DNA from: Zoogloeaceae bacterium
GTDB taxonomy: Bacteria > Pseudomonadota > Gammaproteobacteria > Burkholderiales > Rhodocyclaceae
Direction of reading: 5' to 3'
NCBI GenBank assembly: GCA_024235635.1
Contig: JACKMA010000005.1
Coordinates: 62,001 to 126,000, forward strand
DNA length: 64,000 bases
Shown here: one piece after another, positions 8,349 to 17,577 of the stretch
Numbering within the stretch: position 1 is the first letter of the stretch
How the letters are laid out: each line of letters begins with the position of its first letter
Translations under genes and position numbers: made by a program
The notes under the pieces: generated by a model
The model's database searches: none
Seen by the model: only the letters and a program-made list of their open reading frames with translations
Told to the model about the DNA's origin: nothing

Positions 8349-10175
8349 TCAGGGCAGGCCGATGACGGTACCTTGACGGCGGCTGTCGGCGCCGCCGTGT
8401 TGTCGACCGGATTCCGGATCGATCGCGATTGCCTGCACCGAGCCGATGTCCGCGTCGCAGCGCGGCGGATCGACGTCCTGCCCGAACTCGTGGCCGAGGC
8501 GGACCAGATGCGTGATCGCGTCGTCCGGGAGGCCGGCCTCGCAGCGGATCGTGCCTCGTGCCGACGTCACCGAGAAGCGTGGCGCAGCGATCGCAGTCGC
8601 CAGATCCATGCGATGGTCGATCAGGTTCAGTGTGGTGTTCAGCACCGAATTGATGATCGTCGAGCCGCCGGGCGAGCCGTAGGCCAACACCAGCCTGCCG
8701 TCGCGGAATACCATCGTCGGCGCCATCGACGAGCGCGGGCGCTTGCCGGCGGCAACGTCGTTGCTGCCGGGATCACCGCTGGCCGTGTCCGCCCGGGGCG
8801 TCAGGTTGAAGTCGGTCAGCTCGTTGTTGAGCAGGAAGCCGTAGCCCGGAACCATGATGCCCGATCCCCAGGCGCTCTCGATCGTGGACGTGAAGCTGAC
8901 GACATTGCCCCAGCGATCGACGACGGTGAAGTGGGTCGTGTCGGTGCCCTTGGCCTCGTCCTGGGCTGCCAGCGACGCTTCGTCGCCGGACATCGCACCG
9001 TGCTCGTGGCACGGCCACGGATCGGCCGCGTCCGGCGTTGCCATCCGCTTGCCGAGATCGATCAGGGCGCCACGCGGAGCCAGGAAGCAGTCGGACAGCA
9101 GCCCAGCCACCGGTACCGGTACCTGGTCGTCGTCACCCATCCATGCCGCCCGGTCGGCGAAGCCCAGCCGCATGGCCTCGGCCATCACGTGCAGCGTATG
9201 GCGGCCGCCGAATCCCCAGCCGGCATCGTCGCCGCCGATCGGGTACCGTTCAAGCAGACGCAGCATCATCAAGAGCGTCAGGCCGCCAGACGACGGCGGC
9301 GGCATCGACTGGATGGTGAAGCCACGATAGTGTCCTTCGACCGGCTTGCGCACGCGGGGGCGATATCCGGCGAGATCCGCCTGCGTCATGCGACCGCGGC
9401 CGTCATCGCCGATCAGGCTCTGTCGCTGCGCGGCGACGATCGCATCCGCGATCTCGCCGCGGTAGAACACCGCGCTGCCCCCAACGGCGACCAGCGCCAG
9501 GGTCCGTGCAAGTTCCGGTTGCTTTAGCCAGTGGCCCGGGGGCAGGGGTGTGCCGTCGTCACCGCGAAAGCGCGCGGCGGTCGCCGGGTACAGCGCGGCG
9601 CGCGGATCGGCCGTGCGCGCGGCCAGGTGGCGATTGATGGCGAATCCGTCCCGGGCCAGTTCGATCGCCGGCTTCAGCGTCTCGGCCAGCGTCATGCTGC
9701 CCCAGCGCTCGAGCGCCAGTTCGATGCCGAGCAGCGTCCCGGGCACGCCGACCGAGACGCCGCTGGTCGAAGCCTGCCGGAAGTCCATGCCCGCGAACAT
9801 GTCGGCGCTCGCCGCCGCCGGTGCGGTTTCACGGCTGTCCACGATCAGTGTGCGTCGTTCGTCGGCGAGGTGGATCATCATGAAACCGCCGCCGCCGATT
9901 CCGGACGACTGGGGTTCGACCACGTTCAGCACGAACTGAATCGTGGCCGCCGCGTCGACCGCGTTGCCACCGCCTGCCAGCGTGTCTGCGCCGGCCCTGG
10001 CTGCCAGCGGGTGCGACACGGACACCACGCCGCCGGCAAATCCGCGCTCGCCGGCAGCCACGCCCGGCGACGCGGCCGGTGGCTCGGCGACATGGGCGCA
10101 TGCGGTGAGCAGCAGGGCAGGAACGATGCCGGCGACCAGTGGGTGCCGGTGCCGGCGGATTCGGAACAGGAACAT
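8349..10175 (-). CDS. ggt: Gamma-glutamyltranspeptidase, lipoprotein form
   Basis: 608-residue Ntn-hydrolase that cleaves gamma-glutamyl bonds in glutathione or transfers the glutamyl group. The signal sequence ends in a lipobox (LLTAC), predicting a lipid-anchored envelope protein. The large-subunit region carries GNAVDAAATIQFVLNVVEP and the catalytic small subunit would begin at Thr413 in DTTHFTVVD, where the family self-cleaves. Conserved GSPGGSTIINSVLN follows in the small subunit. The start was set at the Met before the signal peptide (MFLFRIRRH); a longer frame upstream lacks a signal. Related lipoprotein transpeptidases are common in Proteobacteria. Confidence 0.92.
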   Translation of the reverse strand: MFLFRIRRHRHPLVAGIVPALLLTACAHVAEPPAASPGVAAGERGFAGGVVSVSHPLAARAGADTLAGGGNAVDAAATIQFVLNVVEPQSSGIGGGGFMMIHLADERRTLIVDSRETAPAAASADMFAGMDFRQASTSGVSVGVPGTLLGIELALERWGSMTLAETLKPAIELARDGFAINRHLAARTADPRAALYPATAARFRGDDGTPLPPGHWLKQPELARTLALVAVGGSAVFYRGEIADAIVAAQRQSLIGDDGRGRMTQADLAGYRPRVRKPVEGHYRGFTIQSMPPPSSGGLTLLMMLRLLERYPIGGDDAGWGFGGRHTLHVMAEAMRLGFADRAAWMGDDDQVPVPVAGLLSDCFLAPRGALIDLGKRMATPDAADPWPCHEHGAMSGDEASLAAQDEAKGTDTTHFTVVDRWGNVVSFTSTIESAWGSGIMVPGYGFLLNNELTDFNLTPRADTASGDPGSNDVAAGKRPRSSMAPTMVFRDGRLVLAYGSPGGSTIINSVLNTTLNLIDHRMDLATAIAAPRFSVTSARGTIRCEAGLPDDAITHLVRLGHEFGQDVDPPRCDADIGSVQAIAIDPESGRQHGGADSRRQGTVIGLP

Positions 10176-10333
10176 GGTCGGCTGCCGCCTCGCGGCCTGC
10201 GGGCCGCCATCGCTGATTGCGTCATCATGCCATAGCACCGGCGCCGCTCCCCCGTCCAAGGCACGGTCGCGGCCATTCGAAGCCACCGCCAACGGACGGC
10301 GCCGGCCGCAAAATTGTAAGCAATCGGCATTTC

Positions 10334-10349
10334 TGGTGCGCGCCTTGCT
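10334..10349 (+). promoter_or_regulatory. Probable sigma-54 promoter for the riboswitch-glycosidase transcript
   Basis: TGGTGCGCGCCTTGCT has GG and GC exactly 10 bases apart and agrees with the sigma-54 -24/-12 pattern TGGCACG-N4-TTGC at all but two informative positions. Predicted transcription starts near 10360, about 105 bases before the riboswitch aptamer. No enhancer site was identified. Confidence 0.6.
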
Positions 10350-10465
10350 AAACCGTTGGCCATGGCCTGTGCGGGAGAACGGGTCGAATTTGTAACGCAG
10401 GTAAAGCCTTCAACCTCATTGCCGAAGACCTTCCTCATGCGGGATGACGGATTCATCCCGCGGGG

Positions 10466-10554
10466 TTCGAGTACAGGGCAAACCGCAGGAAACCGCGGGA
10501 CGCAAAGCCCAGGGCCTAAAGCGTTGGTACGCCATGGCCGCCTGGTTGCCTCGA
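10466..10554 (+). promoter_or_regulatory. Cyclic-di-GMP-I (GEMM) riboswitch
   Basis: The leader carries the conserved blocks of the class I cyclic-di-GMP aptamer in order: ACAGGGCAAACC at 10473-10484, a short stem closed by a GAAA tetraloop, GGGACGCAAAGCC from 10497, the tetraloop receptor GGCCTAAA at 10513-10520, and a closing GCCTGGTTGCC region. The ligand-contact block matches the Vibrio Vc2 aptamer, favouring cyclic-di-GMP over cyclic GMP-AMP. It ends about 80 bases before the start of the glycosidase gene. No clear U-tract terminator follows, so translational control is possible; the sign of regulation is unknown. Confidence 0.92.
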
Positions 10555-10633
10555 TGATGGCGCGCAGACCCGTGTCGCGCTTCCTGCCTGTCTTGTCTCG
10601 TGCCAGCCGTTGAGTCACGCAGGAGCCGATGTC

Positions 10634-13600
10634 ATGAGTTCTTACTGTCGCCCATCCACGACAGCCCGCCGCGCTGTTTCCGCCATCCACGCTCGCTGGG
10701 TTGCGCTGTTGCCCGCGCTGTTGCTGGCGATTCTCGTCAATATCCCGGTTGCGCAGGCAGCGTCGCTGATCGTCGACAGTTTCGACGACCGCAGCGATCC
10801 GTCGCCCTGGCATGCCTGGGTCGCCGACAGCACCGGAGCATCGCTCGCACTGTCGCTCACCCAGGGCCATCAGTCCTCCGGCGCCTTGCGGCTCGACTAC
10901 ACTTTCGACTGCCGGGTCGCGAACAGCAACTGCGGTCAGTACGCGCTGGCGATCAGGGGATACGCCGAACCGATACCCGCCAACAAGGTGATGGCACTGG
11001 CGGCGCGCATGCCGCTGGTGGCAACGCTCTATCTTAGGATCGTCGATGGCAGCGGTCAGACGCTGCAATACGCGGTGAAGCGGCCGGACGAGGCCTACGA
11101 TGCCGCGGCCTGGTTTGCCGGCGTGGTCGATCTGACGAAGCCCAGGGAGTACTGGGGCGGCACGCGCAGCGGACGCATCGACGGCGGCATCCGCTCCGTG
11201 CGTTTCCTGGTGACGACGCGAACCGGCAAGGCCGAGTCCGGTGCCGTCGACATCGACGCGATCCGACTGCTCGACGAGACGCCGGTGGCGCAGCCGTCCG
11301 GCTTTTCCGGCGGCCAAATCCTGATCGACGACTTCGAGGACCGCAGCGTGGTCCTACCGTGGCGACCCTGGCATAGCGCAGGCAGCGGTACCGCCGCTTC
11401 GCTGAATTCGATCGCCGGCCACGGATCGACGCGAGCCCTGCGCCTCGACTATCAGTTCGCCTGCCTGGTGGCAGGAAGCAACTGCGGCGAATATGCGCTG
11501 GCCATCTACAACTTCTCGACTGCCCTGCCGGTCGCGGCGGCGCTGCGCTTCGCGACCCGTTCGCCGGCTGCCGCGCTCGTCATGGTGCGCATCGTCGACG
11601 CCAGCGGGCAGACCCTGCAGTACGCCGTCGACCGGCCGCCCGAGGGCTTCGATCCGAATGTCTGGTACGCCGCGGTCGTCGATCTCGCCGAGCCCGAGAC
11701 CCATTGGGGCGGCGCCGACAGCGGTCGGATCGAGCAGGGCGTCAAGTCGGTCCGGCTGCTGGTGAGCACACGAACCGGGCGGGCGGAAGCGGGCGGTGTC
11801 GATATCGACGACGTCGTTCTACTCGATGCCGTGCCGGCAGCGCAGCCCCCGGCCGTGGTCGACGGCACGCAGGTCATCGACGACTTCGAGGATCGTCCGG
11901 TGGTGCAGCCCTGGTCCGCTTGGTCAACCGACGGCAGCGGGACCCGTGCGTCGGTCGCCAGTCAGGCCGGCTTCGAGTCGGCACGAGGCATGCGCCTCGA
12001 CTACGCTTTCGATTGCCGCATCGCCGGCAGCACCTGTGGGCAATATGCGATGGTGAGCCTCGGCCTGCAGACGCCGGTGCAACCACTGGCGGCGCTCGCT
12101 TTCGCGACGCGTTCGCCCCTTGCCGCGAACCTTTCGGTGCGCGTGATCGACGCCGGTGGCCAGACGCTGCAGTATCGCCTGGTGCGGCCGCCCAGCGGTT
12201 ACGAGCCCGGCGCCTGGTATCAGGCCGTCGTCGACCTGTCTGCGCCACAGGCCTTCTGGGGAGGCGCCGCCAGCGGCCGCGTCGAGCAGCACATCGTATC
12301 GGTCAGGATCCTGGTCGAGACACGCAGCGGAATGGCGGAAGCCGGCGCCGTCGAAATCGATCGGGTCGCCCAGCTCGCCGAACTGCCCGCGCCGGATACC
12401 CCGGTGCTGGTCAACGGCGAAGTGCTGATCGACGACTTCGAAGACCGCAGCGTCGTGCAGCCGTGGGCACTTTGGCACTCGGCCGGCGCCGGGACGAGTG
12501 CCAGCCTCGCCACTGGTCCGGGCTTCGAATCGACGCGGGGCATGCATCTTGACTACGCATTCGGATGCCTGACCGCCGGTCAGACCTGTGGCGAGTATGC
12601 CGCTGCGGCCTTGAGCTTCGAGCAACCGATCGAGGCCCGGGCGGCGCTCGCGTTGATGACCCGCTCGCCGTCGTATCTGCAGCTTCACGCGCGCATCGTC
12701 GACGCCAGCGGGCAGACTCTGCAGTACCGGCTGATCCGCCCGCTGTCCGGCTACGACCCGCAATCGTGGTATCGCGCGGTCGCCGATCTCGTCCGCCCCG
12801 ACCAGTTCTGGGGCGGTGCCGCCAGCGGTCGCATCGAAGGGGGCATTCGCCGGATTCAGCTGCTCGCCTCGAGCGCAGCGGGCGCGGTCGTTGCCGGTGT
12901 TCTCGAAGTTGATCGGGTCAGCCTGCTCACAGCGGTACCGGATCCGGTCCGGACGCTGGGCGAAACGGCTTTGACGATCGACGATTTCGACCAGCGCTCG
13001 GTGCTCGGCCCGTGGCGCTTCGATTCAGGCGATGCGCTGTCAACGGGTTCGGTCGAGCGGGTGACAGCCGCCGGCGGCGGCGCGCTGGCGCTGAACTACG
13101 AACTCACTTGCAGCGGCACCGCCTGCGGCAGTCACGTCGTCGCCCAGCTCGGCCTGCCCGAGCCGGTCGAGGCGGGCCGTGCGATCGCCTTCCGGGCGCT
13201 TTCGCCGGGCAATGTCGATCTCGCGCTACGGGTCATCGACGCCACCGGCGAGACCTTTCAGTACATGGTGCCGCGCACGGTCGAGGGTGCGAGCGAGGCC
13301 CTCTGGTACCCGGCCCACGTCTTGCTGGATGCGCCCGACAACTGGTGGGGTGGCGACGCCGACGGTGTCGTCGATGGGCCGATCCAGGGGATCGCCGTGG
13401 TGGCGCGCAATGCCTTGTCGCGGGCCGCCAGCGGTCGGGTGCTGATCGACGCGTTGGCAATGGAGCCCGACGTCGATACAGTCTACGCGTTGGACCACGG
13501 GGCACCGAGGATTGTGCCCGCCGCGATCGACCGGAGCGTCGGCGCCCGCTTCGGCGCGGCCTTCCATCCTGGTGGATCGGAAGCGCAGATCGGCGCGGCC

Positions 13601-14683
13601 GCGGCGATCGACCTGTCGATGTTGCGACTCGACCTGTTCTGGGTCCGGGTCGAACGCGACGGGACTTTCGACTTCTCGTATTACGACGCGGTGGTCGATG
13701 CCATCCGCGCCCGCGGCCTGCGTGTGCTGTTGATCCTCGACTACGGCCACCCCGACCATGATTTCCGGACGGCCGAGGGCATCGCCGCCTATGCCCGCTT
13801 CGCGGCCGCGGCCGCGCAGCGCTATGCCGGCGACGACGTCGCGTTCGAGATCTGGAACGAGCCTGACCACGCCAGCTACTGGGCCGGTGCGCCGAACGCG
13901 CGGCAGTACGCGGCGCTGGCCTCGGCCGCCATGTCGGCGATGCGCAGCGTCGCGCCGGATGCCGTTATCAGCACCGGCGGCCTGTCGTACTTCGACTTGC
14001 CGTACCTGACCGAGATGCTCGCGGCCGGTGCTGCCGATCTTGCCGACGCGGTCGCGATACACGCCTACGGACGTCCGGAGGCGCTGCCGGCCAATTGGGT
14101 CACTGCCGACCGCCTGATCCGCGACCAACTCGGTGCGCAGCTGCCGATCTGGCTGACCGAATGGGGGTTCTCGCTCGGCATGGCCGGCCTCGGCGAGGAC
14201 GGCTCGGACCCCGAGTTCCTCGATCGACAGGCCAAGCTGACGGCCCGCAGCCTGCTCGTCCACTGGGCGCTCGGTGCCGAGGTGTCGATCGCCTACAAAC
14301 TCACCGGCCTGAGCGACGATCCGCTGTCGGTGCAGGAAAATTTCGCACTCCACGACTGGAGTCTGACGGCAAAGCCGGCGGCGCTGGCGATCCGCGCGTT
14401 CCTCGACATCGCCGCCGGCCGCAGCAATCGTGGCCTGCTCGCCGACGTGCCGGCCGGGCTTCATGTGATGGTGCTCGAGGATGTCGACGAGATCGTCTAC
14501 GTTGCCTGGCAAAGTGAAGATGACCGCCGCACGATCCTCGACGTGCCGCTCGCCGGCTTGCTCGGCATGGCCGACCATCTCGGCAATGGCTGGATGCCGC
14601 CGACCAGTGCCGTGAACCCCGGATCGGCGACCCTGGTGCTCGACGAGGCCGACGGCCCGGTCTTCATCCGCTACGCGCGCTGA
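10634..14683 (+). CDS. Secreted multi-domain glycosidase with five tandem beta-sandwich-like modules
   Basis: 1349 residues. A signal peptide (cleavage near AQAASL) is followed by five homologous modules of about 183 residues starting near 49, 230, 413, 598 and 781. Each has a DDFEDRS...PW opening, a C...CG(E/Q)YA pair, RIVDASGQTLQY and WGGAASGRIE; the fifth is most diverged. The C-terminal part (about 970-1349) is a TIM-barrel glycoside hydrolase of the GH39/GH5-like clan: acid/base E1076 in WNEPDH and nucleophile E1176 in LTEWGFS. ATG chosen because AGGAG lies 8 bases upstream; an in-frame TTG lies 24 bases earlier. Behind a cyclic-di-GMP riboswitch it is a good candidate for matrix exopolysaccharide remodelling, as PslG does. 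Substrate unknown. Confidence 0.85.
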   Translation: MSSYCRPSTTARRAVSAIHARWVALLPALLLAILVNIPVAQAASLIVDSFDDRSDPSPWHAWVADSTGASLALSLTQGHQSSGALRLDYTFDCRVANSNCGQYALAIRGYAEPIPANKVMALAARMPLVATLYLRIVDGSGQTLQYAVKRPDEAYDAAAWFAGVVDLTKPREYWGGTRSGRIDGGIRSVRFLVTTRTGKAESGAVDIDAIRLLDETPVAQPSGFSGGQILIDDFEDRSVVLPWRPWHSAGSGTAASLNSIAGHGSTRALRLDYQFACLVAGSNCGEYALAIYNFSTALPVAAALRFATRSPAAALVMVRIVDASGQTLQYAVDRPPEGFDPNVWYAAVVDLAEPETHWGGADSGRIEQGVKSVRLLVSTRTGRAEAGGVDIDDVVLLDAVPAAQPPAVVDGTQVIDDFEDRPVVQPWSAWSTDGSGTRASVASQAGFESARGMRLDYAFDCRIAGSTCGQYAMVSLGLQTPVQPLAALAFATRSPLAANLSVRVIDAGGQTLQYRLVRPPSGYEPGAWYQAVVDLSAPQAFWGGAASGRVEQHIVSVRILVETRSGMAEAGAVEIDRVAQLAELPAPDTPVLVNGEVLIDDFEDRSVVQPWALWHSAGAGTSASLATGPGFESTRGMHLDYAFGCLTAGQTCGEYAAAALSFEQPIEARAALALMTRSPSYLQLHARIVDASGQTLQYRLIRPLSGYDPQSWYRAVADLVRPDQFWGGAASGRIEGGIRRIQLLASSAAGAVVAGVLEVDRVSLLTAVPDPVRTLGETALTIDDFDQRSVLGPWRFDSGDALSTGSVERVTAAGGGALALNYELTCSGTACGSHVVAQLGLPEPVEAGRAIAFRALSPGNVDLALRVIDATGETFQYMVPRTVEGASEALWYPAHVLLDAPDNWWGGDADGVVDGPIQGIAVVARNALSRAASGRVLIDALAMEPDVDTVYALDHGAPRIVPAAIDRSVGARFGAAFHPGGSEAQIGAAAAIDLSMLRLDLFWVRVERDGTFDFSYYDAVVDAIRARGLRVLLILDYGHPDHDFRTAEGIAAYARFAAAAAQRYAGDDVAFEIWNEPDHASYWAGAPNARQYAALASAAMSAMRSVAPDAVISTGGLSYFDLPYLTEMLAAGAADLADAVAIHAYGRPEALPANWVTADRLIRDQLGAQLPIWLTEWGFSLGMAGLGEDGSDPEFLDRQAKLTARSLLVHWALGAEVSIAYKLTGLSDDPLSVQENFALHDWSLTAKPAALAIRAFLDIAAGRSNRGLLADVPAGLHVMVLEDVDEIVYVAWQSEDDRRTILDVPLAGLLGMADHLGNGWMPPTSAVNPGSATLVLDEADGPVFIRYAR

Positions 14684-15228
14684 TGGGGCCGCGAGCGGGC
14701 GCCGGGGGCGTCGAGCCGTAGTTGCAGCAGCGGCAGCCGGCGCCCGTGGATGCTCGCCGACGCCCGGCTGCCGGCCGGCTCCGCACCCATCGCCCGATAG
14801 AAGCCCTCGGCATGGGGATCGCTCTGGATCGACAGCGTGCGGGCGCCGGCGCGCAGGGCGCGATGGCAGGCCGCCCGAAGCAGGCTGCGGCCGATGCCTC
14901 GGCGTATCCGTGCGGGGTCGACGAACAGCCCGTCGACCTCCCAGGTCCGCTCCGCATCCCGGGTCAGCAGGCAGAAGCCGACGACGGCTGTGCCGATGCG
15001 GGCGACGACGCAGATGTGGTCGCGGCCGGCGAGAGCCGAAGGACTCACCCGGAGCTCTGCGCGGCAGGCAGCGAGAAAGCGGGTCAAATAGCCCCATAGC
15101 GATTTCGAGCGCATCGCCAGCGCGCTGAGCGATCTCGCATCGGCCGGTCGGGCACGCAGGATGGTCGCCGCGATCGCGCGATGCGATGTCGCCCCGGTGA
15201 CGGGCCGGCGGGGCTGTTGTCGGGTCAT
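14671..15228 (-). CDS. GNAT-family acetyltransferase
   Basis: About 185-residue acetyl-CoA-dependent N-acetyltransferase. The acetyl-CoA-binding motif A is clear: VDGLFVDPARIRRGIGRSL, followed by the second-half motif with FYRAMGAEP. The N-terminus is uncertain: the start at 15228 (MTRQQPRRP) is one of several in-frame Met codons, the longest reaching 15327, and none has a convincing ribosome site. Its 3' end overlaps the convergent glycosidase gene by 13 bases. Substrate not predictable. Confidence 0.8.
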   Translation of the reverse strand: MTRQQPRRPVTGATSHRAIAATILRARPADARSLSALAMRSKSLWGYLTRFLAACRAELRVSPSALAGRDHICVVARIGTAVVGFCLLTRDAERTWEVDGLFVDPARIRRGIGRSLLRAACHRALRAGARTLSIQSDPHAEGFYRAMGAEPAGSRASASIHGRRLPLLQLRLDAPGARSRPHQRA

Positions 15229-15463
15229 CGGCGCAGGCATGGCTGGCATCGTGACGCCGTCGTCGGCGTGGCTGGCGCGAGCCCAGTCGGTGCATGACGC
15301 CGCAGCGGCCGACCATCGGCGGCGCACCGATGCACCTCGGATGTGAGATTCTTGCGCGACAGGAACGGCGGATTCGCACTCGCTCGGCCCACGGCGGGCG
15401 CGCGAAGGCTTTCATCGAAAGGCCACTGCGGCCGCCGCCAGCCATCGTCGGGGGAATCAGCTG

Positions 15464-15970
15464 ATGTTCAGGTGGTTGTTCGCACTCTTGTTGTCGTCGC
15501 ACCTTGCCGCAGCGATCGCTGCCACGCCCGGCGAAGTCGCCGAAGGCCATGTCCTGCGAGAGATCACGATGGACGGACTGACCGGTGAGTCGAAGGCCCT
15601 GTCGTCGTTCTTCGGCAGGCCGCTGATCATCAACGTCTGGGCCAGCTACTGTCCGCCCTGTCTTGCCGAGATGGCCTCGCTCGAGCGCCTGTCGCACCGG
15701 TTTCACGATGAGCTCACGGTGATCGGCGTGTCGATCGACGACCATCGTGATCGCGCCTTGCGGTTTCTGGACCAGGCGGATACCGGATTTCCCCATTTCA
15801 TCGACCACCAACTCGGCGTCGAGAACATGCTTGGCGCCAATCGCATTCCGCTGACCGTTCTGGTGGATGGCAGTGGTCGCATCCTGCACAAGGTCTATGG
15901 CGCCCGCGAATGGGACAGCCCGGAAGCGCTGCAGGCGATCCGCCGCGCCTTCGGGTTCGAGCGGCGCTGA
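15464..15970 (+). CDS. Secreted TlpA/ResA-like thioredoxin
   Basis: 168 residues with an N-terminal signal segment (cleavage near AIAATP) and a thioredoxin fold. The active site WASYCPPC lies at about 62-69, and the cis-proline region is present as NRIPLTVLVDGSG. Such periplasmic proteins reduce disulphides, for example in apocytochrome c before haem attachment, which would fit the CxxCH sensors nearby, though linkage is not shown. The ATG follows GGGGGAATC. It stands alone on the plus strand. Confidence 0.9.
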   Translation: MFRWLFALLLSSHLAAAIAATPGEVAEGHVLREITMDGLTGESKALSSFFGRPLIINVWASYCPPCLAEMASLERLSHRFHDELTVIGVSIDDHRDRALRFLDQADTGFPHFIDHQLGVENMLGANRIPLTVLVDGSGRILHKVYGAREWDSPEALQAIRRAFGFERR

Positions 15971-15996
15971 GTTCGATTCGGCTCTGTCGGCGGCGA

Positions 15997-16596
15997 TCAG
16001 CGCCGATCCGCCGTCGATCCGGCGGCGTCGGGCGGCTCGATGGCCAGCGCCTGTTCCGCCTCGCCGCTTTCGAGTAGCGCAAGCAGACTCAGCGCCAGTC
16101 GATCATGGTCCGGGAAATGCAGGGCCCAGTAGTCTTCGAGCAGCATCGCGACGTTTCTCGCGAGTTCGCCGGGCGGCTCGGTGGCGCAGTGCCTGGCGCG
16201 GCGTTCGAGGCGCCTCAGCAGACGCGCGTGGCTACGTTTGTGTTCGCGCCAGGCCTGTCCGAAGCGGCGCATCCCGGCGCGGCGCAGCGCCTGCTCCTCG
16301 CGCGCGACGAGTGACCGACAATACTGGATGAGTTGCTCGATTTCGTCGCCCACCTGCAGTCTGAGGCAGGATTCGAGCAACCCGGGGGATGCCGCCGAGC
16401 GGCTGCTGACCGACTCCTGCCAGAGTTCGGTCATGCGTGTCGCGCAGTCGCAGAAATGACGCGCCGCCTCGCCATGCAAGGCGGCGAGGGCCGCCGCCGC
16501 GGCAGCCGAATCGGCAGTGCCTTCCGGTGCCGGGTGCGCCTGGGGCGAATGGTCCGGCGAATCCGGTGCGGGCGAAGTTTCGGACTGAGCGCTCAA
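15997..16596 (-). CDS. Hemerythrin-like alpha-helical protein (tentative)
   Basis: About 199 residues from a TTG start at 16596, preceded on the coding strand by GGGGA. The C-terminal half is helical and rich in His/Glu: EHKRSHARLLRRLE, then LLEDYWALHFPDHDRLAL, spaced as in hemerythrin-like bundles that bind a di-iron or oxygen site. The N-terminal 50 residues are Ala/Pro-rich and could be non-coding if a later start is used. Amino-acid composition in the central region looks like real protein. Assignment to hemerythrin is by pattern only. Confidence 0.5.
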   Translation of the reverse strand: MSAQSETSPAPDSPDHSPQAHPAPEGTADSAAAAAALAALHGEAARHFCDCATRMTELWQESVSSRSAASPGLLESCLRLQVGDEIEQLIQYCRSLVAREEQALRRAGMRRFGQAWREHKRSHARLLRRLERRARHCATEPPGELARNVAMLLEDYWALHFPDHDRLALSLLALLESGEAEQALAIEPPDAAGSTADRR

Positions 16597-16812
16597 TCGT
16601 GGTCCCCGATGATCCCCGGCCGTGGCTCGCTCCCGGCGCACAGGCGCCGATGCGGGACATCCGCCGCCGACCGTTGGCCGTCGCTGCGTCGGACGGTGCC
16701 GGACGCGATGGTCGCGGCACCGGTTCACGAAGATTATGTCGTGTGAATCACCGCGGCAAGTCCGGCGAAACAGATTTGGCGGCCGGGCACCTCCCACGGG
16801 ACAATTGCGTTC

Positions 16813-17376
16813 ATGGAATCGTACGGCTTGCTCCTGCTGGCACTGTTGTTGATCGCCGCCCATCTGCTTGGAATGCGCCGCCAACGGCAGCGGATCGCGC
16901 TGCTGTCGGGCTATCTGCAGCCGTATCGGATCGAGGCACTGATGGCGGAGTTGATCGAAGGCTACCTGCGTGCGCTCGGTGAGACCGAGGAAGGCAGGCG
17001 CGCGCAGATCTGGGCATTGATGAGTGCCAGCGAGGCCCGGCTGGCGGCGCAGTTGCAGTCGCTGGCCGGCGATCTGGCCGGTGCCAGTGCCGCCACGATG
17101 CGGGTCGGACGCGCCGATCTGCGCAAGCTGATCGCCGTTCACGCCAACGGCGTGCGCCGCGCGATCGAAAACGTCACTGGGGTCGACCGGCGGGACCAGG
17201 CATACACCCTGTGCGCCGAAATGTACCTGCTGCAGCACAGCTGCCACTGGTACTGCCGATCCCGTGCGGTCGCCTCGGCGCGACTGCTGGCACGGCACAA
17301 GACCTCCTATGCTCAGGTCTTGGCCGCCGTTTCCGACGCGACGCGGGATGCCTACCTGGCGCTGGTGGGGCGCTAG
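16813..17376 (+). CDS. Membrane-anchored hypothetical protein
   Basis: 187 residues. An N-terminal membrane helix (YGLLLLALLLIAAHLLG, about 4-20) is followed by a basic stretch RRQRQR and a helical cytoplasmic part with several Cys and His late in the chain (TLCAEMYLLQHSCHWYCRSR at about 131-150). I do not recognise the family. A cluster of Cys and His could bind a metal, but this is only a composition remark. A weak hairpin with a TTTT tract (17378-17406) follows its stop. Confidence 0.7.
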   Translation: MESYGLLLLALLLIAAHLLGMRRQRQRIALLSGYLQPYRIEALMAELIEGYLRALGETEEGRRAQIWALMSASEARLAAQLQSLAGDLAGASAATMRVGRADLRKLIAVHANGVRRAIENVTGVDRRDQAYTLCAEMYLLQHSCHWYCRSRAVASARLLARHKTSYAQVLAAVSDATRDAYLALVGR

Positions 17377-17377
17377 G

Positions 17378-17406
17378 CGACGACCTTTGGCGTCGTCGTG
17401 ACATTT
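17378..17406 (+). terminator. Possible Rho-independent terminator
   Basis: CGACGAC pairs with GTCGTCG across a 7-base loop, followed by TGACATTTT. The U-tract is short and offset, so strength is doubtful. Confidence 0.4.
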
Positions 17407-17577
17407 TGTTGAATCTCCAATGCCCCGGCGTCTATTACTTAAGAAATACCGATGCCGGTCGATTGCTCCTTGGGTAGGGATCTGGCCGCCGCTGCCGGAG
17501 CGGCGTGGTCGCGATCACCGGGTCGGGCCAGCGGATGGCCGGCGGGCAGGTCCACGGCAACGGAGGGTGTTCGAATC

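Noticed and set aside
13226..15889. Long minus-strand frame of nearly 890 codons
   Set aside because: It runs antisense through the glycosidase gene and across the TlpA gene; composition is Arg/Gly-rich with no recognisable domain.
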